This document shows, piece by piece, positions 19,650 through 30,184 of a stretch of DNA of 64,000 nt. This stretch comes from Trichomonas tenax (taxonomy: Eukaryota > Parabasalia > Trichomonadida > Trichomonadidae). The stretch is from assembly GCA_023091735.1 (NCBI GenBank), contig JALKBU010000041.1:1-64000 (forward strand). Reading direction: 5' to 3'. The number at the start of each line of letters is the position of its first letter. Position 1 is the stretch's first letter. The notes beneath the pieces are model-generated. The model saw only the letters and a list, made by a program, of their open reading frames with translations, was not told where the DNA came from and did not search any database. Both the position numbers and the translations under genes were made by a program.

Positions 19650-20426
19650 TTACATTTCGCCAAGTAAGCTTTGTGTTAATGATGACTGGTTTGGTCCCCA
19701 ATAATAAATATATTCCTTATCAGAGTTTGGCCTTCTAAGCATGCATAATGTGAAGATGAAGAAGATAATTCCGGCGCATCCGAACATAACAGTCCAGATC
19801 CACCAGACTAAATTATCTGCTGCGTGAATCCAAATTTGGTCTGTTTCTGAGTTTTTATCGAATCTAGTGATGGAAACATTGAAAGCACCATAGAACTGAT
19901 TTGTTGTCTTAACAACAGCTTCATGGTATCCTCCTCCAGTTAATCTAATATAGAAATTCTTGTGGGTTTTGTGTTCAGACTGTTCTGGGGTCTTAAGGGT
20001 AATATTTGAATCGAAGAGGTTGGCAAACATGTAGCAACGTGCATCTGTTATGTTAGTAATATTCTCTTTGACAATAAGCTTCTTCTGGTTGATGATAGAG
20101 TAAGTGTATCCGCATGATTCTTCATTTGGAACCGTCCAGTAGTACATTGTGGACCTTCCGCCTAAATATGGAGAATGAATTAATTTGAAATCTTTATCAA
20201 AAATGTAGTTTTTATCTGCTTTCATTTCGTGTGTTTCATTTTGTCCGATATATTGGTATGAAAGTTTGCCAGTCATGTAGAATTTTTGTGTCGTTAGATA
20301 TATTTTGTTGTTGTTAAGTTTAAATTCTGTCGTTTCCTTGTCTTTCAATGTGAGCTTGCCGCAGCCATCTGATACAACGTCGTAATTATTGTCTGAATGT
20401 GCAAGTGAAGATAAAAGAAGAAACAT
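19650..20426 (-). CDS. single-pass type I membrane glycoprotein, unknown function
   Basis: A 258-residue protein. A short hydrophobic N-terminus (MFLLLSSLAHS) looks like a signal peptide. The extracellular part (about 12-205) has several Asn-X-Ser/Thr sites (ETNITD, NVSIT) and scattered Cys. One long membrane helix spans about 208-232 (VWWIWTVMFGCAGIIFFIFTL). The roughly 25-residue cytosolic tail has tyrosines (EYIYYWGPN) and ends SLLGEM, and may carry a sorting signal. No family recognised. TCACATTTTA lies just before the ATG (20433-20442 on the minus strand) and fits an initiator. Confidence 0.75.
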   Translation of the reverse strand: MFLLLSSLAHSDNNYDVVSDGCGKLTLKDKETTEFKLNNNKIYLTTQKFYMTGKLSYQYIGQNETHEMKADKNYIFDKDFKLIHSPYLGGRSTMYYWTVPNEESCGYTYSIINQKKLIVKENITNITDARCYMFANLFDSNITLKTPEQSEHKTHKNFYIRLTGGGYHEAVVKTTNQFYGAFNVSITRFDKNSETDQIWIHAADNLVWWIWTVMFGCAGIIFFIFTLCMLRRPNSDKEYIYYWGPNQSSLTQSLLGEM

Positions 20427-20938
20427 TTTTTGTAAAATGTGACATAATTTTATTTCTTTTTATCTTGTAAACTTGTCAAATATCATCATTTTTCATTCGC
20501 TCTTCAAGTAGCTTTGGAATCTATTTGGCTCTTTAGTTGATAGATATTTATTCATACCTCACGATATCAATGGATTTTTGAGTACGAAAGCAAGAAAAAG
20601 AGCAATTTATAATTTTCATCAAAAATAATTTAAGGATATTAAATACCATAAATTGTTCCTCTGTCATTGTCTCAGTACGTTTTGATGAGATACCAATGAA
20701 ATTGATATCTTATGATTCATTTTATATTCTGCAATTTCTTTTCTTGGTCATATGAAATTTCCTTAAGTATCATTCAGCATACTCTCTGACTTGCTATCAA
20801 TCTTTATGATGTTTTGGTCTCAACATAGGTTTGATTTGATTTTGATGTTTGATTTGGTTCTTGAACATTTCTAGTTATAAGCACAGCTAAGCCTTGTGTT
20901 AAAACAATATCTAATATGTATTTATTCAGAAACATTAT
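20427..20938. other. intergenic, no gene
   Basis: Spacer between two minus-strand genes, A+T-rich, with only the initiator-like site at its left end. Confidence 0.55.
20433..20442 (-). promoter_or_regulatory. initiator-like TCACATTTTA
   Basis: TCA followed by pyrimidine and A/T, a few bases before the membrane-protein ATG, matches the T. vaginalis initiator consensus in sequence and place. Confidence 0.4.
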
Positions 20939-21679
20939 TCATACAACAATTTTTTTGCCCTTTCTTGGCTGATCAGTTGCAATTGTCCTCATAACCATGT
21001 ACTTGCAATATTTCTCGAACTCCTTTCTCCTTGAGTCAATGTATGGTTCGTTTCCCTGCTGTGGCTTAACGAGAAGGCTGTCAACTGAGTATTTGCAGAG
21101 TCTCTCGCCGTGCTGGACGATGTAATCATAGTACGCATCGCACATTCTGATCTCTGAAGGTGTATCTGTCTTTTCAATAATGGAAGCTGCAGTCAATATA
21201 AAAGAGATTTGGTATATCTTGCACAAGATTGTCTTCAACATGTTTTTGCCGCGTGCAATGTAGATTGCAATGTGCCTTATATTGAGAGTCTGTCTCCTCA
21301 TTGCGACGAACAACATAATGTAAAGTTGCGTGATCTTTCCAATTGTATCACACTTCTCTTTAGGAACGATCTCCTTCAGCTTGACATGTGGATTCATAAC
21401 GCCATGAGAGATTGCCAATTGTTGTAAATTTTTCATTATATTATCTTTACCGAGCCATGTTATTGTATCAACAGTATCGTGCTGGCAACAACCAATGACC
21501 TCAAATACATTTATAACGTCGTAGAACCTTCTTCTCTGGAAATTAAACTCCTCGCATATTTTCGATAATTTAAAGACATTGTTTTTTTCTTTTTCCACTT
21601 TCTCCATGAAGTTAACAATGGAGTCCTTGAACGAGTCATTCTTCGTTGAGGAAGAAGAATCGTTCGGACTATTGATCAT
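20939..21679 (-). CDS. E2F/DP-type winged-helix transcription factor
   Basis: A 246-residue protein. Residues about 18-80 match the E2F winged helix: a helical start (FKDSIVNFMEKV), then FNFQRRRFYDVINVFEVIGCC, which equals the family's RRIYD-x-x-NVLE signature, then a wing ending DTVDTITWLG. About residues 85-180 may be the dimerisation region, and the C-terminus is basic (RKGKKIVV). E2F/DP factors control S-phase genes by binding TTTSSCGC-like sites. It is short and lacks a clear pocket-protein binding tail. A second ATG is not needed: the first codon follows A+T-rich sequence with CTCAAAC. Confidence 0.8.
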   Translation of the reverse strand: MINSPNDSSSSTKNDSFKDSIVNFMEKVEKEKNNVFKLSKICEEFNFQRRRFYDVINVFEVIGCCQHDTVDTITWLGKDNIMKNLQQLAISHGVMNPHVKLKEIVPKEKCDTIGKITQLYIMLFVAMRRQTLNIRHIAIYIARGKNMLKTILCKIYQISFILTAASIIEKTDTPSEIRMCDAYYDYIVQHGERLCKYSVDSLLVKPQQGNEPYIDSRRKEFEKYCKYMVMRTIATDQPRKGKKIVV

Positions 21680-23134
21680 AACAAAATTAATGTTTGAGAG
21701 CGCAAAATTTTCCCCGTCATTTGTTTACAATTTACAAAAATTTACAAATTGAAAAATAATGCTATTTTCTCTTTGCTTACAATAATTAGATGGGTTTCGT
21801 GAATTAAAATTAAATGTACAATTTTTGATAAGAAAAGTGGTTTCGACTTTCCAGATTGTCACAGCTGTACAGCGAATACACATCGTAGAGCACCGCGTTA
21901 ATGTCGGTCGGTGAATCCGAAATTTTTTTCATTTTCGCGGATGATCTTGGATAAACATCTGCTTAATGATAAAAACGGTATCTCTTCACAGTGTAGTGAT
22001 TAAGGTATCAATAATAAGCTCTGTTGTTTGGAAAAGAGTTTCATTGGTTAATTTCATAAGCTTATCCATCACCCGTGATATCAGAAATCTGCTATAATTC
22101 TTTTTAGCAAGGTGATCATCATAAAGATATGGAATAATTTAGTATATTATTGATGGTCTGGTATTGAATTAACGATATCCGGTTAATTTGATATCATAAA
22201 CATATAGCATACAACAACTCAAAGCGTTTCAAATAACTGGATCGCTCCAAATCAATTTGATACTTGGCGGAACACACGATTTCTGAATAAACTTAATTTG
22301 TTACTTAGAATATACTAAAAACACCATGACTATAATGGATTCAATACTCAAACTCAATATTTTAAGTCATTATTTTTTTCATAAAAAATATTACTTAATT
22401 TAAGATCACTAGCCTCTCAGTATATAGATAAGTGAAAAGTATATAATTTTATCACATAAAAATTCAAATTGCCACACATTCCAACTGAAAATTAATTAAC
22501 CGATAAGATTCTAGTTTTCTTTGCTGGTATGGTTATATCACGGTCACTCAAAATATAGTAAGGCAAAATTAGATGATAGGGAGCTCACTCTCAGCATATT
22601 ATCGTGGATTAAAAATTGAGTAGCTATACTTCAATATTCAGTATCATAATCTTACTTCCATTGATTAGTATGACAAAATAACAAGAATTATGGTTATTTA
22701 TAATGGATTTTGATAATCGATTATATAATCTTTATCATCAATGATAGCTGCTAATGACGTCTGCAAGATATTCATGAATACAAATATAATGGAATCGTAT
22801 CTGCTTTATTATGTTCAAAATTGAAAAATTACGAATTGTAATAACAAGACGAGCTAAGCACTGTAGAATCTATTGTTCGGCACATCGATGCGCAGTGAGT
22901 TTAATGTCTGAAATTATAATGTTTCTAATTGAATTAGTAATTTCGAATAAAAACGAATTTAATTAAGTGGTTGAAGCATGATAATAGCATTACATTGAGA
23001 TCAGTGTTGAATGAAATGAAACTTGGGCGATTTAGATGAAGATTTGGGTGTGAAAAACTGCAAAGAATACCGAAATCACAAAATAACTGAAAAACGTGCC
23101 AACTTTGAACAGCTCTGTTTGCTAAAAAATACAG
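21680..23134. other. long intergenic region, no gene supported
   Basis: About 1.45 kb between the divergent E2F-like and Myb genes. The frames within it are short and low-complexity. I saw no RNA gene, repeat or decayed coding frame that stands out. Both regulatory genes have unusually long upstream regions here. Confidence 0.5.
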
Positions 23135-23686
23135 ATGAATTTCGAGCATGGCAATAACCCACCTCAATTCCACGTTGATATGCTCCAAACCCAGCAGAAA
23201 ACGAATTTAGACCCAAATGATCCACAAAAATCGGGAAATGTTGACTATATTAATTTCCATGTCCAGTATCCAGGCCAGGCAGATGGACAACATCAAGGTA
23301 GTACGAGGGCTAAGGCTAAGCGATGGACCGCCGAGGAGGACGAGAAGCTTCGTCAGGCTATCTCGTTGCATGGAACAACAAATTGGCAAGCTGTAGCGTC
23401 TTTCGTCGGAAATGATAGAACAAGAGCTCAGTGTAGCCAGCGATGGAATCGAGTCTTGAATCCTGACATTTCTAAAGCAAACTGGTCAAAAGAGGAAGAA
23501 GAGTTGTTACTTAAAAGTGTAAATCAATTTGGAAATAAGGCATGGACGCGTGTAGCTCAGCAATTCGGTAATAGAAGTGATGTTCAGTGTAGGTTTAAAT
23601 ATAAATATTTGATGAAGAAATTAGAGCAGAACTCAATTAGCTATGATGATGATGGTCAGGACGAACATTCTACAAAGGACATTTAA
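23135..23686 (+). CDS. R2R3-type Myb DNA-binding protein
   Basis: A 183-residue protein and the most canonical Myb of the window. Repeat 1 (about residues 62-111) is KRWTAEEDEKLRQAI...NWQAVASFV...QCSQRWNRVL. Repeat 2 (about 115-165) is ANWSKEEEELLLKSV...AWTRVAQQF...VQCRFKYKYL, and in it the third tryptophan is replaced by Phe. The N-terminal 60 residues are Gln/Asn-rich, and the tail is short and acidic. Likely nuclear and sequence-specific; target unknown. Confidence 0.9.
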   Translation: MNFEHGNNPPQFHVDMLQTQQKTNLDPNDPQKSGNVDYINFHVQYPGQADGQHQGSTRAKAKRWTAEEDEKLRQAISLHGTTNWQAVASFVGNDRTRAQCSQRWNRVLNPDISKANWSKEEEELLLKSVNQFGNKAWTRVAQQFGNRSDVQCRFKYKYLMKKLEQNSISYDDDGQDEHSTKDI

Positions 23687-24603
23687 GAAAGCATCCATTA
23701 TTATTAAATCTTAGAAAAATAGTTGAAAAATGCGTGCCCTACGGTGCATCTTGTAAATGCTAAACTTTTGATTGTTATACAATTCATACTATCACAAATG
23801 GAAAAATAATTCTTGGACAAAAATATTTACTAACTTCATGTATCCGTATTAATAGATCTGATTTTGTAGAAGGGGATCATTCCAATGGTTGTTGTATTGG
23901 TTAGTTATCTTAAAAATGATTTTCAAAACTTAATAACTATTTTTAATCAATTGCTGAATATCTATTCATACAGGATGATTCAATGTAGCATATAAATCTG
24001 TATTACAGCTTGAGATTAAAATTGCTCAATATTGAATGATGTATTCTCTATAGAATTAGGATGAGGAATTGACCCTTTATTCGACATTGATGTCTGATTT
24101 TGAAATAATGGAATGAAGCGAATGTAATTAAATAAATTGTTGAAATTAAGCTGAAGCAATGCGATAGATCTAAAACCTCTCACAATCTGAGTAATATACC
24201 CAAAATTGTGCTCTCAGTGCAATATGTACTGGAGGTGTGTAAGGCTTGGACTCAAGTGTCAAAAAAGTGTATAAGTCAGATTATTACCAATTTAATCGGG
24301 TTTCATTACAGCATAGCTGGAGTAATTTGGGGTGGTTTTGCTGGAAAATAGAACAAGAAGACGAAAACAAAATGGAAATCATCTGAAATCATTGATATTA
24401 GCAAAATTCCAAGAGATTTATGATCTGAAGCCAAAATAATATGGTCTTTATTATTTAGAATTTTAGAGTTTTTCAAAATTAATCAAAGTTGAATATTATT
24501 CAATAAAATGTCATTATAAATCTCACTCGGTATGTAAAAATTTAAGAGCTTTCATTTTAATGATTTATCAATAGCATTAATCAGTGGCTCTAATAACAAC
24601 GAT
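23687..24603. other. intergenic with possible old coding piece
   Basis: Mostly A+T-rich. A plus-strand stretch near 24240-24390 reads GLDSSVKKVYKSDYYQFNR and on for about 47 codons without a stop and without a start. It is suggestive of decayed coding sequence but too short to call. Confidence 0.35.
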
Positions 24604-24954
24604 TTAACTCATTTTTTTACTTTTTTTGTTAAATATTCGAGTAAAGATTGATAATGGAGAATGTCCATCTCAACATATCCAATTGCGATAGGCAGAGGCA
24701 TAATTGTCTGCTCGGTCAAAATTGGACTTTCCAAAACTATTTCGTAATCTGGTGATCATTTTTAGTCAAAATTCACTACAAAACGACTACTCGTCGTTGA
24801 TATCACTGCTGATTCCCGGATACCACATAACATTTTTTTTTGAAATCTTCTGTTCACTTTGTCCCTTGGCAAAATCTGAGGTGATATCCACGTTTACACA
24901 GTTGGATCTTTTATTAGGACTGCGTTTTTGGAAAGAAATTTGATTCTTGAAGGA
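24604..24954 (-). pseudogene. decayed coding remnant, unassigned
   Basis: On the minus strand one frame runs 117 codons between the TGA at 24957-24955 and the TAA at 24606-24604 with only three internal stops, where about nine would be expected at this base composition. The translation has protein-like composition: FQKRSPNKRSNCVNVDIT, then DFAKGQSEQKISKKNVMWY and, after stops, NYASAYRNWIC. No start codon or domain recognised. Evidence is statistical only. Confidence 0.35.
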
Positions 24955-24957
24955 TCA

Positions 24958-25270
24958 GATTTTTAGATATGGTTGGTAAAAAGTCAAAATTTTGCTACTA
25001 TTATAGCATCAGGGACATCAGGCGACCTATGTTCAGTTTAAAAAAAGATTTCGGTAAAATTTAAAATAAACTTTTCTGAAACTATGGTTTTCTCAATGGC
25101 AATGGACTTAATCATCGATATACATTCATAATTACAGATTTGTGAGCAAGGTTTTATACTAAAAACGAAATATCACATATATTACCCGAAATAGAGGCCA
25201 GCTTTTTTCAAATCTCTTGATTTTGCTAAAAGTGAGGTGATTTTTTCATATAAATTTCTAAAATTATATT
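24958..25270. other. promoter region of the PH/polyproline gene
   Basis: A+T-rich leader. AAAAGTGAG at 25228-25236, a variant of the recurrent motif, lies 35-43 nt before the ATG, and TCATATAAA lies closer. Confidence 0.4.
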
Positions 25271-28200
25271 ATGTCGAAAATCCTGAAAGAGGGCTGGATT
25301 GTTAAACAGGGAGGACGAATTAAAACATGGAAGAAACGATGGTTAATTCTCTTCCCAGGCTCAGCAATCTATTACACCGAAAAAGGAGGAAAATTAAAAG
25401 GATCATTTACCCTTTCATCAGATTCGAAAATTGAACAAATCTACAACGTCAAATATTTACCTGCGCTACAAATATCATGGCCCAATCGAAAAAGGGCATA
25501 TGTAATTCATGTAGATCAAGAAGACGAGCTCAAAGCATGGATGGAGGCATTTTCAAATGTTATAAACACGAAAAAACCACCGCCGGATATATATATTCCA
25601 ACATCGGAGGAAGTTATTGTAAGAAGATCCAGAGATGTCGCCGTCAACGATGACGGCGAGCACAAAAAGCCGAGTGCATTTCCAGCAAGAAGGCCTCCTA
25701 CAAGGCGACCTCCTTCTAGAGTTGCAAATAATACACCAAAATCTACACCAGTCAATCAATTCAAGTCTCAATCGCAAACTAAAGTCAACGTTCCCCCGCC
25801 TCAACCAGAGGCTGAGGAATCGCCTCTCGTCGAATTAAATATGGATTTCGTCAACAAATTTAATGCTCTTACTAGCGCTAATAAACCACAGAATCAATTA
25901 CCATTACCAAAGGCTAGCTTAGAGCCATCACAATCTGCAAGTAATTATAATATCGCACCTGAACCTGAAGCTGCTCCACCCCCAAGGGCAAAATCACCTC
26001 CACCGCCTAAAACACGGTCTAATATCGAAAAGACGGATAATTCACTGTCAGATGGAAACGATATACTGGATGACTCAGCTTCAAGAACGAATGAGCCCGC
26101 ACCAGAACAGAAACCTGCGCCACCGCCACCTGAGAACAATCCAGCTCCAGCACCGGTTGATATGGGTGGAATTTCTTTGGCAGCGATTCAGGCTATCAAA
26201 CTCAAGAAGAAGCTTGTAGCTCCACCTCCGAAGAAGGAGGAACCAAAGAACGAAGAACTGGTAAATCCGTTTGGACAAATCAAACTCCGAAAAGTCAACA
26301 AACCAGGCGAAAACGCTAACAAGAACAACAACCACAATACAAATCAAAATGATGCCAATAACAAGCAAATCAAAAATAATGATAAACCAAATACAAACGT
26401 CCCAGCACCAGCACCGATTGATAAGAAGGACAAGAAAGATAGCTATAGCAATTCTACGCTGCAAGTCCAAGAAAAGAAATCCGATTCAGCCAAATCACCG
26501 CCATCTGCTGTTCCATTGCCTCAAAACACACCTGCTGCATTCCAACAGACAAAGAAATCACAACCTGTTACAAACAACACACAAGAACGCATCGACATTC
26601 CAGTACCTCCGCCAACAGCTCAGCCGGTGAACAAGATAGACGATATATTAAATGAACAGAACAAACCATCTCCGCCACCGCCACGGGATGGCAAAGGTGT
26701 CGACAAAATTTTGAATTACAAGGAATCATCAAATGATGATGAGAAACAGAATATAAAGATCAAGATCAACGACAGATTCATTCCACGCGAAAGCAACGAG
26801 CTCTTCAAGATGCACAACGAAGAAGCCGAAGAAAAATCATTCAATGATATTAATTCGAAGGCAGGTGAGCATTTCATGTCGTTTACTCCTCCTGATGCGA
26901 CTAAGAAACTCAGCGTTAACAATGAGCAGCCCTTGCCAATGTTTGAAGTTCCATCTCACGATGATTCAGACAATGTGCCTCCAAAGGATACTACTCCAAA
27001 ACCTTTCAATGTCCCCGACTCAGATGATGAATCTTCATCGCTTAACTTCGATGAGAAGAAGGGAAGCACATCTTCTAGCACCACAAGCATTCCAATGCCT
27101 CCGAAGGGTCCGCCACCGCCACCTTTGTTCAAGCCTCCGCCACCAAAGGGACCGCCACCGCCTCTCAAGCCACTTCCGCCACAAATAAGGGATGCAGAAT
27201 TCGGCACGAAATTGCCGACACCAGGCATCACACCACCTCTTCCACCACCAAAGCAAGCTGATGATGACTTCGACACAAAGCTTCCACCAGCTAAGGCAGT
27301 ACCATTCCCAGCACCAGAGCAGCAGCTTCCACCACCATTGTCACCAGCATTCCCTGCTGCAAATCCAAATGCTCCACCACCGAATCTTCCTCCTGTTATG
27401 GCGTTCCCTGCTGCAAATCCAAATGCCCCACCACCGAATCTTCCTCCTGTTATGGCGTTCCCTGCTGCAAATCCAAATGCCCCACCACCGAATCTTCCTC
27501 CTGTTATGGCGTTCCCTGCTGCAAATCCAAATGCCCCACCGCCAAATCTTCCTCAAAATCCAGGCAGCCCACCAAAGCCACCGCCATTGGTCCAACCTCC
27601 ACCACCACCAAGGATGTCCGACATTCCAGCTGGCGCTCCACCACCACCTCCTCCTGCTCCACTCGATCCAACAGCTCCTCTCCACAAGAAAAGAGACTCC
27701 GATGAATCAGATTCAACATACTCTACGAATAATTCATCGTCTTCAGATTATTCCGAAGATGATGAAGACAACGAAGAGAAAAGGAGAAAGGAGAGGCTTC
27801 AGAGACTCACACAGGAAGTTAGAGAGAATCCAACAGTTGCTATTGTTGTCGAGAAGCCATCTTCTCCTCCAGAGCAGCCGCCTCCACCCCCACCACCAGC
27901 TGAAGAGCCGAAGCCAGCTGCTGTGCTTAAGCCAGTCACAAACGACACACCAGAAAGAGATCCGTCAGTCCCACATATCCAGGCCGAAGACCTCAGGAAA
28001 GTTCTCAAGAAGGTTGTCAGGGAGGAGCAGCCAAAGGAGGAAGAAAAGCCAACGGGATTCGTCATGCCAACTCTTAAGAAAGTTCCAAGAGAGAGCTCTC
28101 CAACAAAGAGAATCGAGGAAGAAGAGAAACTAGCATTCGTCAAACCACAACTCAAGCCAGTTAATAGAGACGATTTTTCACAGCCAACAAATAACTCTCA

Positions 28201-28825
28201 GGCTGATGATTCGAAGCTCGGATTTGTTATGCCTCAGCTCAAGCCTGTTGTTAAGCCAAAGCAAGAGGACAATCAGCCAGAACAGTTAGTTAAGCCACAG
28301 CTTAAACCAGTCAAGACAGATAAGGATGACTCGCAGGAAACTGGTTTTGCTAAACCACAGCTTAAGCCTGTCAACAGAGAAGAATCATCCACATCGACAT
28401 CAAATGACACAGGCTTCGTTATGCCAACACTTAAGCCAGTCAAGCAAAATAGAGAAGAAACATCCACATCGAATGATAGTGGATTCATCAAACCACAACT
28501 TAAGCCAGTGAATAAGGACGAAACATCCACATCAAATGATAGTGGATTCGTCAAACCTCAGCTTAAGCCAGTGAATAGAGAACAGAAGGAAGGCCCTGTT
28601 AAGGTCAACCTTAAGCCAATTCCTAAGGAAGAATTATCCAAGCCAAAGCCGGATGAATCAAAGGATGATGATGAATACGTACAGACGCCATTCGGCCTAC
28701 AGAAGAGACGTAAAGCCAGACCAGAAATCCAGCCTAAGGATGATTCTAAGAAGGAAGCTGAGCAAACTGGCAACGTGTTTGGTGTTAAATTGCGGAAGAC
28801 TGTTGATCCTTTGTTACAACATTAG
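25271..28825 (+). CDS. PH-domain, polyproline, WH2-like cytoskeletal scaffold
   Basis: An 1184-residue protein. Residues 4-100 form a PH domain (KEGWIVKQGGRIKTWKKRWLIL ... ELKAWMEAFSNVI), expected to bind phosphoinositides. The rest is disordered and proline-rich, with many PPPPP runs that could bind profilin, SH3 or WW domains. A WH2-like actin-binding motif may lie near residue 300 (ISLAAIQAIKLKKKL), with another short LRKV site near 340. Residues about 693-761 are a near-perfect 18-residue tandem repeat. Residues about 930-1120 hold six or so copies of a unit around GFVxPQLKPVxRE. The termini are charged. It plausibly links membrane lipid to actin. The C-terminus GVKLRKTVDPLLQH is unassigned. 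Confidence 0.82.
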   Translation: MSKILKEGWIVKQGGRIKTWKKRWLILFPGSAIYYTEKGGKLKGSFTLSSDSKIEQIYNVKYLPALQISWPNRKRAYVIHVDQEDELKAWMEAFSNVINTKKPPPDIYIPTSEEVIVRRSRDVAVNDDGEHKKPSAFPARRPPTRRPPSRVANNTPKSTPVNQFKSQSQTKVNVPPPQPEAEESPLVELNMDFVNKFNALTSANKPQNQLPLPKASLEPSQSASNYNIAPEPEAAPPPRAKSPPPPKTRSNIEKTDNSLSDGNDILDDSASRTNEPAPEQKPAPPPPENNPAPAPVDMGGISLAAIQAIKLKKKLVAPPPKKEEPKNEELVNPFGQIKLRKVNKPGENANKNNNHNTNQNDANNKQIKNNDKPNTNVPAPAPIDKKDKKDSYSNSTLQVQEKKSDSAKSPPSAVPLPQNTPAAFQQTKKSQPVTNNTQERIDIPVPPPTAQPVNKIDDILNEQNKPSPPPPRDGKGVDKILNYKESSNDDEKQNIKIKINDRFIPRESNELFKMHNEEAEEKSFNDINSKAGEHFMSFTPPDATKKLSVNNEQPLPMFEVPSHDDSDNVPPKDTTPKPFNVPDSDDESSSLNFDEKKGSTSSSTTSIPMPPKGPPPPPLFKPPPPKGPPPPLKPLPPQIRDAEFGTKLPTPGITPPLPPPKQADDDFDTKLPPAKAVPFPAPEQQLPPPLSPAFPAANPNAPPPNLPPVMAFPAANPNAPPPNLPPVMAFPAANPNAPPPNLPPVMAFPAANPNAPPPNLPQNPGSPPKPPPLVQPPPPPRMSDIPAGAPPPPPPAPLDPTAPLHKKRDSDESDSTYSTNNSSSSDYSEDDEDNEEKRRKERLQRLTQEVRENPTVAIVVEKPSSPPEQPPPPPPPAEEPKPAAVLKPVTNDTPERDPSVPHIQAEDLRKVLKKVVREEQPKEEEKPTGFVMPTLKKVPRESSPTKRIEEEEKLAFVKPQLKPVNRDDFSQPTNNSQADDSKLGFVMPQLKPVVKPKQEDNQPEQLVKPQLKPVKTDKDDSQETGFAKPQLKPVNREESSTSTSNDTGFVMPTLKPVKQNREETSTSNDSGFIKPQLKPVNKDETSTSNDSGFVKPQLKPVNREQKEGPVKVNLKPIPKEELSKPKPDESKDDDEYVQTPFGLQKRRKARPEIQPKDDSKKEAEQTGNVFGVKLRKTVDPLLQH
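27347..27553 (+). repeat. 54-bp in-frame tandem repeat
   Basis: Nearly four copies of a 54-base unit encoding AFPAANPNAPPPNLPPVM. Copies 2 and 3 are almost identical at the DNA level. Copies 1 and 4 differ by single bases, and copy 4 ends early. This indicates recent expansion by slippage or unequal exchange in a profilin-binding-like proline tract. Confidence 0.93.
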
Positions 28826-29186
28826 ATATTTTATTAAAAATAATTTTATATTATTTTAAATGATCATACTATTTATTCGACATAGCTCGGCGAAAGGATA
28901 ATACCTCTTGCTTTAAAGGCCTTGATATTCATTGGATCCATTTCGAATTTTCAAAAAAGTAGTTAATCATGAACATCGTCAGTTAGTTTTGTACTGCTTA
29001 TCAATGCATTTTGAATGAATTTTGTTAAGACTCTTGACTTGATTCATCGTTTTTGTTTAATAATCGAGTACTGTATTAAATATGTACAGAGTTTTTGCTC
29101 TCAAGCATTAAGGTTTTATAATAAGGGAGCTTGAGAAAAGGTCCCTTTGTCTAATTGACAACAAGAAAAATAATGAAAAAAATAAA
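28826..29186. other. intergenic between convergent genes
   Basis: No gene. A+T-rich 3' spacer of the PH gene and the minus-strand Myb gene. Confidence 0.55.
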
Positions 29187-29654
29187 TCATTCAACAAAGT
29201 AGTCGAGGAGCGGTACATTCTCGTTATCAATGAAGTCGAAGTCGAGTTGGAACGGTTCGATTTCGACATTTGAAACCTGTTCCGCGGGAGCTGCAAATGA
29301 CGCTTGCTTCCGCATCATTACTCGGTTCCAATGATTCTTGATGTTGTTTGGTCCCCTGTTCGTGAAGAATTTCGACAATTTTGACCATTTTGTGCCGATT
29401 TCCTGAACTTTCTCGTATAGAAGCTTTTCTTCTTCTTCCGACCATTCTCCATTGCTCAGTCTCGGCGCAAGGCTGTTGAAATACCTATCACGGCACTGCT
29501 TGGGGCTCCTGTTCGGCATAGCCGAAGAGATGATCCTCCAGCAGTTTTCCCCGAGGACTTCGACCAGCTTCAGCAGCTGCATGTCCTCGGCCTGTGTGAA
29601 GGGCGTCCTTGTCGCACGAGCCTGTGTGAGTTCCCTCGTGGTGTGCGCAGTCAT
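29187..29654 (-). CDS. R2R3-type Myb DNA-binding protein
   Basis: A 155-residue protein starting at MTAHTTRELTQ. Repeat 1 (about residues 15-65) is PFTQAEDMQLLKLV...CWRIISSAM...QCRDRYFNSL, with Phe and Tyr for two of the tryptophans. Repeat 2 (about 69-117) is GEWSEEEEKLLYEKV...KWSKLSKFF...NIKNHWNRVM. The short tail is acidic. The frame stays open 12 codons upstream to a GTG, but that stretch contains AAAAGTGA, the recurrent start-proximal motif, so the ATG at 29654 is the likely start. Confidence 0.88.
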   Translation of the reverse strand: MTAHTTRELTQARATRTPFTQAEDMQLLKLVEVLGENCWRIISSAMPNRSPKQCRDRYFNSLAPRLSNGEWSEEEEKLLYEKVQEIGTKWSKLSKFFTNRGPNNIKNHWNRVMMRKQASFAAPAEQVSNVEIEPFQLDFDFIDNENVPLLDYFVE

Positions 29655-29771
29655 TTTACGCAATGAAAAATTTTCACTTTCAAATTTCACTTTTACGTGA
29701 CCTTTGCATATAGGATTGTCAGAAGATTGATATTTTAGATAAAAACGTTAATTTTTTGAATTGTGATTGAT

Positions 29772-29786
29772 ATGTCAATTTGACAT
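29772..29786. promoter_or_regulatory. inverted repeat ATGTCAA-T-TTGACAT
   Basis: A perfect 7-bp inverted repeat with a one-base spacer, 118 nt before the Myb ATG. A similar TTTGACAT/ATGTCAAA repeat lies upstream of the Myb gene at 60816, and TGACATATGTCA precedes the TKL kinase. It could be a shared protein-binding site; this is inference. Confidence 0.35.
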
Positions 29787-30184
29787 GAAAATACAGCTAT
29801 ACTCATAATACATATCACGATTTTACAGTAAAATCGATTTTTTTAAAAAATTTCTTCTCAATTTGGCGTTCATGAATAGCGTTTTGGTATTAGTTACACA
29901 ATTTAAATTTCGGCAAATTTCGATTCTAATAATTTTTTTTTCGATTTCCAAATTTGGATTTTGGAAACAATTCCATATTAATAACATAGAAAATCGTCCA
30001 TAGCATGCGTATCTATCCGTAAATTCATTGTTATCCAATAATATTTTTGGATACAATATATTCTCGAAGTCAACACTTGTTATATTGCAAATAGCCATTT
30101 AACCAAATATATAGAATATTCATAATAAACAATCGCATCAATTACTAAGATAATGTCAATAAACGAAATTATGAGCAGAAGGAT
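29787..30184. other. intergenic, weak ORF only
   Basis: A 91-codon ATG-initiated minus-strand frame at 29823-30098 (MAICNITSVDF) has no motif and a composition close to random; I do not call it a gene. Nothing else seen. Confidence 0.45.

Noticed and set aside
24704..24943. 79-codon plus-strand frame upstream of the PH gene
   Set aside because: It mirrors the more protein-like minus-strand remnant at 24604-24954 and starts at a non-ATG codon.
18735..29160. Similar GGTCCCTTGTCTATTGACAA-like words at 18751 and 29141
   Set aside because: About 20 bases with indels and no extended similarity; likely chance.
29823..30098. 91-codon ATG frame on the minus strand
   Set aside because: No motif, composition near random for this A+T content, and it lies in the upstream region of a Myb gene.
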